Below are positions 26,641 to 33,372 of a DNA stretch of 33,372 nt, piece after piece. The DNA lies in NCBI GenBank assembly GCA_028281405.1, contig JANQKA010000297.1:1-33372 (forward strand). Reading direction: 5' to 3'. A program made the translations under genes and the position numbers. Under the pieces are notes generated by a model. It was given only the letters and a program-made list of their open reading frames with translations. It was not told where the DNA came from and searched no databases. Source of the stretch: Hasllibacter sp. (GTDB lineage Bacteria > Pseudomonadota > Alphaproteobacteria > Rhodobacterales > Rhodobacteraceae). The stretch's first letter is position 1; every line of letters begins with the position of its first letter.

Positions 26641-27197
26641 CGTGCGGCATGGTGGACGGCGGAGAGTGGGAGGATGCCGCGCTCCGGTTCCAAAGGAAGT
26701 TCCGGTCCCGCGTACACTGGACCAAACCTTCGACGGATGGCAAATTTCGGGTGTCCGCGCCCATGTTGACCGTTGGACCGACCCGCGTGTTTCGTTCCGC
26801 CTCCGCGTTTCGCGGGCGACGGGGGCCGAGGCGGCGGACCGGCGTCCGTTGACGAAAAGATGAACGGCCGGTGAAAGGGCGCGGCTTGAAATCAATACCC
26901 GTTTTGCTTAATTGGCGGGGACGGGCCACTTGAAATTTCCGGGAGCCGGATGAAGTCGAAGGTCAAGGACATGCACGAATTCGAAGCCGCGGTCCATCGC
27001 GGCCCGGAGCGCGCCGGCGCTCCAATTTCCGTTCGTGGGCGCGGGCCGCCCGGCGCGGGAACCGGCCAGCACTATTGACGAAAAACGTTCGCGCCGCGTC
27101 GCCGCGGCGCGCGACAGCAGCCTGTGTAGAGTAATCGGTGCGGTCGGTGACCTCATTGATATTTCCGAAATTCGGACAAGATCGAGAGGTCAAGAGC
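26641..27197. other. Leader region of the alpha-CTD/sigma-like gene
   Basis: These 557 bases separate the repeat array from the gene at 27198. A 42-codon plus-strand frame at 26950-27078 (MKSKVKDMHEFEAAVHRG...) has GGGAG upstream but ends in low-complexity sequence, and I cannot support it as a gene. TTGACG lies at about 27075 without a matching -10 box. Confidence 0.4.
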
Positions 27198-29051
27198 ATG
27201 TCCAAGTCCAAAACCGCGGCGACCGGCCGCCCCAAAATCGCCGGCGGCGCTCCCGTCCCCGACTGGATCCAGGATCCCGGGGATCCGCTGGGGATCGCCC
27301 GTGGCGCTCCGGCGTGGTTCCGGAATCACGAAGTCGGAAAATTGCCGTTGACGGTGCGGCTGCGGAACGTGTTCACGAACAATCAAATTAACGTGGTTTC
27401 CGACCTCGACCGCTATTCCGACGAGGATTTCTCCGCCCTGAAGAACATCGGGGTGACATCCAGAAGGCATCTCGCCGAGGCCCTTCTCGAAAGCCTTCAG
27501 GCCGGATTGGAGGCCAGGGGAGGGGCCCCGGACCTTGTTTCCGGCGGCGGAGCGAAGGACGGAACACGCGGTGGCCGCAAGGAAACCAACAACCTGTCCG
27601 GGGCGGTCTCGCGCGGATTGATGGGCAATCTTCTTGGCGCGCTCGACAAGGTCGGGGAACGCGAACGCGAAATCGTGTTGAGCCGGATGGGATACGGGGA
27701 GACGTCGAAAACGCTCGGCGGCCTCGGAGTGGAATATGGCGTGACGCGCGAGCGCATCCGTCAAATCGAACAGCGGGTGATCGACCCGATCAGGCTTGGC
27801 GAAGCCTGCGGCGACCTGATGCGGAGCCGGTTGAACACCGTACTGAGGAAACGCGACACGCCGTTGCCCCTGTCGGATCTGGAGCGGGCGGACGACTGGT
27901 TCCGCGGTGTTTCGGAGCATCCCGACATGGCCGAGTATCTGGTCGAAAAATTGTGCCCGAAAGCATTCAATGTGATTTCGGTCGCGGATGTCAAGTACAT
28001 TTCGCGCCTCGATCAGAACATCTGGGACGAAACGGTCAGGGACGGGAGGAATCTGCTGAGGAATTCCGTCGGCCTGATACTTCCCGAGGACGAGTGCCGC
28101 AGGCAGGTGGCGTCTCTCCTGCCGGCGACGGCCCGTGAATTGGAGCCCCTGCTTTGGACCGAGGCTTCGCGGTACTGTCACTTCTCCGGATTGAGGAACC
28201 CGCGTGTTCTCACCTCCTACGGGCGGGGAAGGGAGCATCTGGTCCGGGTGATCCTGGAGGACAGTCCGGAGCCCGTTCACGCCCGCGAGGTGTCCCGCAA
28301 GCTCGCCGAAACATTGGGGAGGGAATTCGGTTTTTCGCGGGTTCAGGCCGCGCTCTCCGCATCCGGAGTGCTGCTCGGCAAGGGAACCTTCGGAACCCGG
28401 GAGCACATCCCCCTTTCGGACGCGGCGTTGAAGAAGGCCGCGGAGATCGCCTCCAAAGCCGTGAACAAGCGTGGCGCGCGCGGGCGCCAGTGGCATGCGC
28501 AGGAGTTGCTGCGGGAAATTCGCGGGAAGGATCCCGGGCTCCACGATAAGTTTGACAAGTATCGGCTGAACGCGGCGCTCCGGTGGCATTCCGACTTGAA
28601 GTATCTCGGACGGTTCATGTGGACGGGTCCGGAGGGGAATGGCTCCCGTGTCCACATCAAGGAGGCGCTGAGAGAGATTTTGCGGGATGCGGGGGAGCCG
28701 CTCGCCACCTCCGAGTTAAAGAGTCGGGTGGCCGAACTCAGGGGCATGGGCAAGACCTTTCAGATCGGCAACCGCGATCCCGTCCTGAGGGTGGGCCGCG
28801 GGATGTGGGGCCTGAACGACCGCGACTTCGCGGTGAAGAGGGACCGGCAACCCGAATTGGTCGAGGCGGTGATCGACGCTCTCCGCCGGAAAGAATCCGG
28901 GATCGCCGTGGAGGAGGCGGACCGGTACATCGATTTCTCGCCGCGGATGAACGGGGACTCGATCTTCAGCATCGCCACCACGGACGACCGTCTGACGACC
29001 GGGATCGGACGCGTGCTCTTCCTGAGGGAGTGGGGAGGCCCCCGAATATAA
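27198..29051 (+). CDS. RNA polymerase alpha-CTD-like / sigma region 4-like multi-domain DNA-binding protein
   Basis: This 617-residue protein combines transcription-machinery domains. Residues about 49-100 (LPLTVRLRNVF...DFSALKNIGVTSRRHLAEAL) match the helix-hairpin-helix C-terminal domain of RNA polymerase alpha. Residues about 148-198 (LDKVGEREREIVLSRMGYG...YGVTRERIRQIEQRV) match sigma70 region 4, the -35-binding helix-turn-helix. The C-terminal half looks like several winged-helix modules (about 344-408, 411-478, 485-545 and 550-613). The third (HIKEALREILRDAGEPLATSELKSRV is its core) resembles HARE-HTH domains. There is no sigma region 2, so it is not a full sigma factor. ATG 27198 has GAGAGGT 7 nt upstream; an ATG at 27138 is less likely. 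It may bind promoters or act as a regulator. It stands alone in its orientation. Confidence 0.82.
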   Translation: MSKSKTAATGRPKIAGGAPVPDWIQDPGDPLGIARGAPAWFRNHEVGKLPLTVRLRNVFTNNQINVVSDLDRYSDEDFSALKNIGVTSRRHLAEALLESLQAGLEARGGAPDLVSGGGAKDGTRGGRKETNNLSGAVSRGLMGNLLGALDKVGEREREIVLSRMGYGETSKTLGGLGVEYGVTRERIRQIEQRVIDPIRLGEACGDLMRSRLNTVLRKRDTPLPLSDLERADDWFRGVSEHPDMAEYLVEKLCPKAFNVISVADVKYISRLDQNIWDETVRDGRNLLRNSVGLILPEDECRRQVASLLPATARELEPLLWTEASRYCHFSGLRNPRVLTSYGRGREHLVRVILEDSPEPVHAREVSRKLAETLGREFGFSRVQAALSASGVLLGKGTFGTREHIPLSDAALKKAAEIASKAVNKRGARGRQWHAQELLREIRGKDPGLHDKFDKYRLNAALRWHSDLKYLGRFMWTGPEGNGSRVHIKEALREILRDAGEPLATSELKSRVAELRGMGKTFQIGNRDPVLRVGRGMWGLNDRDFAVKRDRQPELVEAVIDALRRKESGIAVEEADRYIDFSPRMNGDSIFSIATTDDRLTTGIGRVLFLREWGGPRI

Positions 29052-29416
29052 AGGAGCCGGCGTGGCGTGGACCGGGGCCCATTCAAGGTGGTCGGATTGG
29101 AGTTGGCCCGCTCCGGCGGCCCGCGCTCGCCGCGCGCCGCGTCGACGACGAGGCGCGGCTTTCCGGTTCCATCGATTATGTATTGGGAGGCCTCCGCCGT
29201 CGCGTGAAAAGGTCCCGTCAACGCGACGGGGCGGTCTTTCCCGAACACGCCGGGATTGGATGGCCGATTGATGGCGGCGGTCCTCAACGCTACGGGGGTG
29301 GGCGCGATTTGGGGCCTCCAAGCGGTTCGACGGCCATCGAGTCCGGAAGCCGCGCCAATCACCCCGGGGCCGGATCGAAGCGGCGTCGATGGAAATCCCT
29401 TCGAATCGGGATCCGG
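29052..29416. other. Gene-free spacer
   Basis: These 365 bases after the alpha-CTD/sigma-like gene contain no supported gene, no tRNA-like T-loop and no obvious terminator hairpin with a T-run. Confidence 0.4.
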
Positions 29417-29587
29417 TCAGCCTCCAAGGGGTGGGTTCCGGGCGATGAAGGTGACCGGATCGACCACCTGATCGGGCAGGATCAGGACCGCCGGACCGAG
29501 GATGGCGGGGGGGTCGGAGACCCGCGGGCCGCAACCGGCCACGAGGGCCAAGGTCAGCAAGGCCGCCGGAATTGCCTTCATGCGCAT
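29417..29587 (-). CDS. Small predicted lipoprotein
   Basis: This is a 56-residue protein starting MRMKAIPAALLTLALVAGC. A positively charged N-terminus, a hydrophobic core and the lipobox LVAGC (cysteine at residue 19) indicate a type II signal peptide. The mature part, GPRVSDPPAILGPAVLIL and a short tail ending ARNPPLGG, is proline-rich and only about 38 residues. It would be acylated by Lgt and trimmed by Lsp, then processed by Lnt. The ribosome-binding site is weak (GGGAC 8 nt before ATG 29587; ATG 29581 is an alternative). Tiny lipoproteins of this kind occur in many alphaproteobacteria and their function is unknown. Confidence 0.6.
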   Translation of the reverse strand: MRMKAIPAALLTLALVAGCGPRVSDPPAILGPAVLILPDQVVDPVTFIARNPPLGG

Positions 29588-30048
29588 GGCTTCGTCCCGT
29601 AGGGTGGGGTTCGGACGGGGCTCATACATCCGAATGCCCGGCTTCGTCAAGACGCGTCCCTTCGGATGGAATGGCGATTGTGCGCCGGAGCCGTTCGGGT
29701 AGGATGGTCAAACGATGGTCAACCCAGCCTTCGATGCCACTCTTCCCAAATGCGCGTCGGCATTGGAATCCCACCCGCCGGAAATAGGAATTGGCCGGGG
29801 CCGAAAGCCTTTTCCCCCGGCGTCTCGTCGAATATCGCGAACCGATTGGTGATCCGGATTCGTCCCGCACGGAAATTCGGCCGACACCCCACGGCCCGCG
29901 GGACAGCGCGGGGGCGAATACTCATCCGGTCAATCCGTCTTGAACAATCCCCCCGTTTTGTCCGTTCTCCGTTCGCCCTGTGATTTTCCCGAACGGAGTC
30001 ATGAATCGCGACGGAGGCGGACACCGCCGGTCGGTCGATAGGGAAGGG
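29588..30048. other. Gene-free spacer
   Basis: These 461 bases between the small lipoprotein and the GMC dehydrogenase show no supported gene. Composition is mixed, with no clear repeat or terminator. Confidence 0.4.
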
Positions 30049-31647
30049 CTACCCCCGGTCCTCAAGAATCATGTCGGAAGCCTTCTCGCCGATCATGATC
30101 GCGGGGGCGTTCGTGTTCCCCGACACGATCTCGGGCATGATCGAGCAATCCGCGACCCGCAGGCATCCCAAGCCCCGCACGCGCAGGCGGGCGTCGACGA
30201 CCGAATCGGGGTCGGACCCCATCCGGCAGGTGCCGGTCGGGTGGAAGATCGTGGTCGAGTGGCGGCGCGCCCAGGCCAGGGTTCCCTCGTAATCGTCGAG
30301 GTCGAGCGATCCATCGGGACGGAATTCTTCGGATATCATGCTTTTGAGCGGATCGTGCCGGGCGATCCTCCGGGCGATCTTGACGCCCTCGACCAGGGTT
30401 CGGCGGTCGGTCTCCGTGGACAGATAGTCGGGATGGATCTTCGGGTGGACGGCGGGGTCCGGCGAAGCCAGGCGGATCCGGCCGCGGCTTTCAGGGCGGA
30501 GCTGGCAGACCGACATGGTGAAGGCCGAGAAGGGATGCACCCCTTCGCCGGGGCTGTCGGCGGACCACGGTTGGACATGGAACTGGATGTCCGGGGTCTC
30601 CACATGGTCGCCCGTGCGAAGGAATCCGGTGGCGAGGCTCGCGGCCATCGCCATCGGACCGGACCGTGTAAGCGCGTACCTCAGCGCGATCCGGGCCTGG
30701 TTGAACAGGCTCCGGACCTCGTCGTTCAACGTCGGCTCGTTGCACTTGAACACCAATCTGGCCTGCAGGTGGTCCTGCAGGTTCGCGCCGACGCCGGGCA
30801 GGTCGCTCAGGACCGGAATCCCGTGGTCGCGCAGATGCTCCGCCTCCCCGACGCCGGAGAGCATCAGCAACTGCGGAGATCCGATCGCGCCCGACGAAAT
30901 AATCACCTCGCGCCGGGCGCGGACGGTTCGCTCGCGTCCCGAACGGTCGCGGTAGGCGACGCCCGTGGCGCGTTTGCCGGAGAAGATGATCCTCCCGGCG
31001 GCGGCTCCCGTGACGATTGACAGGTTCGATCGCCCGCGCGCCGGGTCGAGGAACGCCACCGCGCTCGAGCAGCGGCGCCCCTTGCGCGCGGTCAGTTGGA
31101 AGAAGCCGACCCCTTCCTGCCGCTCTCCGTTGTAGTCGGGGTTGAAGGGGTGCCCGGCCCGCACCGCGGCTTCGACCCAGGCGTCGCAGATCGGGCGCGA
31201 CAGCCGCATGTCCGAGACCCAAAGCGGCCCCTCGTCACCGTGGAACTCGTCGGCGCCGCGTTCCTGGCGTTCGGATCGCTTGAACAGGGGTAGGACGTCG
31301 TCCCAGCCCCAGCCGGGATTGCCCATTTGCCGCCAGCGCTCGTAGTCCCGCGGCTGGCCGCGCACGTATAGCAGGCCGTTGAGCGACGAGGATCCGCCCA
31401 GCACCTTGCCGCGCGGCCAGTCGAGTTGCCGGCCGTCGAGCCCGGGATCGGGCTCGGTTCGGTAGCACCAGTCGACGGACGGATCGCCCATCGTCCTGAA
31501 GTAGCCGACCGGGATGTGGATCCATGGATTCCGATCCGGCCCCCCGGCCTCGAGCAGGACGACTCCAATGTCAGGGCGCGCGCTCAGCCGATTCGCGAGG
31601 ACGCACCCCGCCGAGCCGGCTCCGACGATCACATAATCTGCTTCCAC
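30049..31647 (-). CDS. GMC-family FAD-dependent oxidoreductase (choline dehydrogenase-like)
   Basis: This 532-residue flavoprotein oxidises an alcohol to an aldehyde. The N-terminal FAD-binding Rossmann motif is GAGSAGCVLANRLS (residues 9-22), followed by VVLLEAGG, GMC signature 1 (WPRGKVLGGSSSLNGLLYVRG spans it) and signature 2 (GAIGSPQLLMLSGVG). C-terminal catalytic residues are in TTIFHPTGTCRMG (active-site His) and VSGNTNAPAIMIGEKAS (Asn). The start is placed at a GTG (31647) giving VEADYVIVGAG, the normal family N-terminus. An ATG at 31743 would add 32 residues without homology or a ribosome-binding site. The true substrate is uncertain and no betB or betI is present. It diverges from a TRAP-type binding protein that may import its substrate. 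Confidence 0.88.
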   Translation of the reverse strand: MEADYVIVGAGSAGCVLANRLSARPDIGVVLLEAGGPDRNPWIHIPVGYFRTMGDPSVDWCYRTEPDPGLDGRQLDWPRGKVLGGSSSLNGLLYVRGQPRDYERWRQMGNPGWGWDDVLPLFKRSERQERGADEFHGDEGPLWVSDMRLSRPICDAWVEAAVRAGHPFNPDYNGERQEGVGFFQLTARKGRRCSSAVAFLDPARGRSNLSIVTGAAAGRIIFSGKRATGVAYRDRSGRERTVRARREVIISSGAIGSPQLLMLSGVGEAEHLRDHGIPVLSDLPGVGANLQDHLQARLVFKCNEPTLNDEVRSLFNQARIALRYALTRSGPMAMAASLATGFLRTGDHVETPDIQFHVQPWSADSPGEGVHPFSAFTMSVCQLRPESRGRIRLASPDPAVHPKIHPDYLSTETDRRTLVEGVKIARRIARHDPLKSMISEEFRPDGSLDLDDYEGTLAWARRHSTTIFHPTGTCRMGSDPDSVVDARLRVRGLGCLRVADCSIMPEIVSGNTNAPAIMIGEKASDMILEDRG

Positions 31648-31754
31648 GGCGATTTTTTTCTTGCTTACGACGGGAAAGGTGTAGCCAAGGCCGGGAATCG
31701 AGTCTAGGCTTTTGATACGAAACGTCTTGAAAATCGCGCACATGGGAGGAAAAA

Positions 31755-32987
31755 ATGGGCGTGCATGATCGAATCTCCGGTGTCTCGAGGAGGGACTTCT
31801 TCAGGATCGCCGGCACATACGGAATGAGCTCCACGCTTCTGGCGGCGGGCGCCTTCGGCGGCGCGATGTCCGCCGCGAACCTCGCGCGGGCGGCGGAGTC
31901 GACCTACGATCGGCGCTTCTCGAAGGCGCCGAAGTTCGAACTCACCTTCGGGGCGGCGGGCTTCAACCCGCGGAATCTCCTGATCGAGCGCGCCGGCGCG
32001 CTGGAGTTCGCCCGCGACATCGAGGCCCGCACCGACGGCGAGATCCGCGTCGAGTTCATCGGCAACAACCAGATCTGCGGGCAGCTCTCCTGCGTGGAGA
32101 AAACCCAGCAGGGGATCACCGACATCTACGCCGCGTCGACGCAGAATTCGGCCGGCGGGGCTCCCTACCTGAACGTGCTGGACTACGCCTACATGTTCCG
32201 CAGCCGGGCCGACCAGTACCACTTCCTGTACCACCCCGGGAGCATGGCGCTTCTGCGGGAGCCGTACGAGAAGCGGCACGGCCTGAAATTCCTGTTCTCC
32301 CACGCGGAGCTCAGGGGCATCCAGCTGGGTCTGGCTTGGAAGGACCGGCCGACCGTCACCAAGCTCGAGGAGCTGTTCGGCACGAAGAATCGCGTGACCG
32401 GCACCCAGCTCGGCCGCATCGCCATGAACGCCCTGAACCTGAACCCGGTTCCGGTCGCCTGGGAGGAGACGCTCGACGGCCTCAAGCAGGGGCTGATCGA
32501 CGGGGCCGAGACGTGGGCGTCGGCGGTGGCCTACGCCAACATGTCGCCCGTGGTCAGCCAGTGCGTCGACCTCAAGTTCTTCTGCGGCACCGAGCACACG
32601 GCGATGAGCGCGTCGGTCTTCGACGGCCTCGGCGGGGCGCTTCAGGACGCGGTGATGGAATCCGCGTACTGGGCGCAGACCCATGTGCAGGCGGCGAACG
32701 AGGCGGCCCTGGTCAAGACGGTCGGGTTCTCGCAACCGCAGCTTCCGGGGACGATTTTCGTGGAGAACGATGTCCGTGTGGCGTTCCTCGACGACTCGGA
32801 GATCAGGAAGGCCGAGCGGATGTGCTCGCCGGAATTCCAGCCGCAGCTCTGGGAGCAGTGGCGGGATCGTCTGAACGGTTGGGCCGGAGGTCTCGACACC
32901 TATCAGCAGATCTACGACATCGCCCGCGAAATCGACGCCGACACGCTTCCCGAGAACGTTGAGCCGCGCCGCTGGTGGAAGGCTTGA
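31755..32987 (+). CDS. TRAP-type solute-binding protein with Tat signal (DctP family)
   Basis: This is a 410-residue periplasmic protein. A twin-arginine signal, SRRDFFRIAG at about residues 11-20, precedes a hydrophobic stretch and a cleavage site near ANLARAAES (about 47). The DctP-like body shows FTFGAAGFNP-type strands (LTFGAAGFNPRNLLI), KTQQGITDIYAAST, TKNRVTGTQLGRIAMNALNL and GLKQGLIDGAETWASAV. GGGAGG sits about 6 nt before ATG 31755. Tat export implies folding, or cofactor or metal binding, before export. No membrane subunits follow, so it either uses a permease encoded elsewhere or acts as a lone sensor or chaperone. It is divergent from the GMC dehydrogenase. Confidence 0.88.
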   Translation: MGVHDRISGVSRRDFFRIAGTYGMSSTLLAAGAFGGAMSAANLARAAESTYDRRFSKAPKFELTFGAAGFNPRNLLIERAGALEFARDIEARTDGEIRVEFIGNNQICGQLSCVEKTQQGITDIYAASTQNSAGGAPYLNVLDYAYMFRSRADQYHFLYHPGSMALLREPYEKRHGLKFLFSHAELRGIQLGLAWKDRPTVTKLEELFGTKNRVTGTQLGRIAMNALNLNPVPVAWEETLDGLKQGLIDGAETWASAVAYANMSPVVSQCVDLKFFCGTEHTAMSASVFDGLGGALQDAVMESAYWAQTHVQAANEAALVKTVGFSQPQLPGTIFVENDVRVAFLDDSEIRKAERMCSPEFQPQLWEQWRDRLNGWAGGLDTYQQIYDIAREIDADTLPENVEPRRWWKA

Positions 32988-33032
32988 TCGAAGGGACGGC
33001 GGTCCGCCTCCACGGACCAGCGTCTCCTTTCG

Positions 33033-33060
33033 GCCCGCCCCGCGGAATCGTGGGGCGGGC
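33033..33060 (+). terminator. Hairpin after the Tat-exported binding protein
   Basis: A perfect 9-bp stem GCCCGCCCC (33033-33041) / GGGGCGGGC (33052-33060) with a 10-nt loop lies 45 nt after the stop codon. Only a weak T-containing tract follows. A smaller 6-bp hairpin GGTCCG/CGGACC is at 33001-33018. It is probably a terminator or a 3'-end stabiliser. Confidence 0.6.
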
Positions 33061-33180
33061 GGTCTTCCCGGTCGACCAACTCGGACTTTCAGCTCGGGTG
33101 GCGGCGGGTAGGCGATTCGGCGGATTCATCGGGGCCGGATTCCGCGCGGGCGCGCTCCAAGACGCCGGTCAAGGACGCGC

Positions 33181-33372
33181 GGCGGCGGCTTTGACGCACG
33201 GTCCGCCCGGGCTTTCCGCATTCGTGAGGCGTTGGAGGAAGCGGTTTGTCGGATTCGCCAAGCGTGTTTCCTAGCGAGATCGCTCCGGAACGACTTTCGT
33301 GGATGGGCGGCGGTGGCTTTGACGCACGATCCGCCCAAGCTTTCCACCTGGTAAGGCGTTGGAGGAAGCGGT
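33181..33372. repeat. Tandem repeat of about 128 bp at right edge (two copies seen)
   Basis: Two closely similar 64-65-bp blocks occur at 33181-33245 and 33309-33372. Both read GGCGGYGGCTTTGACGCACG, then RTCCGCCC, CTTTCC, and AGGCGTTGGAGGAAGCGGT. They are separated by 63 bp of unrelated sequence, giving a period of about 128 bp. The second copy ends exactly at the window edge, so the array may continue. No frame is conserved. Confidence 0.8.

Noticed and set aside
26950-27078. Small plus-strand ORF MKSKVKDMHEFEAAVHRG... upstream of the alpha-CTD/sigma-like gene
   Set aside because: It has a plausible GGGAG site, but only the first 20 residues look protein-like and the rest is low-complexity. 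It could be a truncated remnant, but the evidence is too thin.
29395-29425. Possible tRNA T-loop (TTCGAATC) on either strand
   Set aside because: The flanking bases do not form a T-stem, and no acceptor or anticodon arms are nearby.
33236-33330. Similarity of the right-edge repeat to the 225-bp array (CAAGCGTGTTTCC, GGAACG, CGTGG)
   Set aside because: The matching words are short and in GC-rich context. Period and conserved block differ, so common origin is not supported.

Overview
The window is GC-rich chromosomal DNA from an alphaproteobacterium that looks close to the Rhodobacterales. Four things point that way: the order aroA-cmk-rpsA and rhomboid-ybeY-corC-lnt-metK-trmB, a SAM/SAH-type riboswitch motif on the metK ribosome-binding site, the class of AroA, and the abundance of TRAP transporters. 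No rRNA, tRNA, CRISPR array or intact insertion sequence was found.

Left part (1-11283): a long minus-strand block of housekeeping genes. It holds rpsA (cut by the left edge), cmk, a GFA-family zinc protein, aroA, trmB, metK with its riboswitch, lnt, a CorC-type CBS protein, ybeY and a rhomboid-like membrane protein. Several neighbours are joined by ATGA overlaps. trpS diverges from the rhomboid gene and closes the block.

11511-13996 is a visibly AT-richer three-gene minus-strand cassette: unknown protein A, unknown protein B and a metallo-beta-lactamase-fold hydrolase C. A-B are 2 nt apart and B-C overlap. C is broken by an apparent single-base frameshift. This is the best candidate for an undescribed transferred system.

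14648-18832 is an aromatic-degradation cluster: hydroxyquinol 1,2-dioxygenase, maleylacetate reductase, a glutathione S-transferase-like protein, a multiply frameshifted YCII-type gene and a RutE-like nitroreductase. Together the first two enzymes turn hydroxyquinol into maleylacetate and then 3-oxoadipate. An AT-richer orphan gene follows (19427-20026), then a LysR regulator divergent from a complete DctPQM TRAP transporter (21980-24998).

24999-27197 has no convincing gene but carries at least four degenerate tandem repeats of about 225 bp. Each has a sigma70-like promoter on the minus strand. Immediately to the right is a 617-residue protein that joins an RNA polymerase alpha-CTD-like domain to a sigma region 4-like helix-turn-helix and several winged-helix modules. 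After a small predicted lipoprotein, a GMC-family dehydrogenase diverges from a Tat-exported solute-binding protein with no transporter membrane subunits in view. The right edge enters a second tandem repeat of about 128 bp.

Gene-free GC-rich stretches of 0.3-2 kb are unusually common for such DNA. At least one of them neighbours an obviously decayed gene. Some of the frameshifts fall in homopolymer runs and could be sequencing errors.
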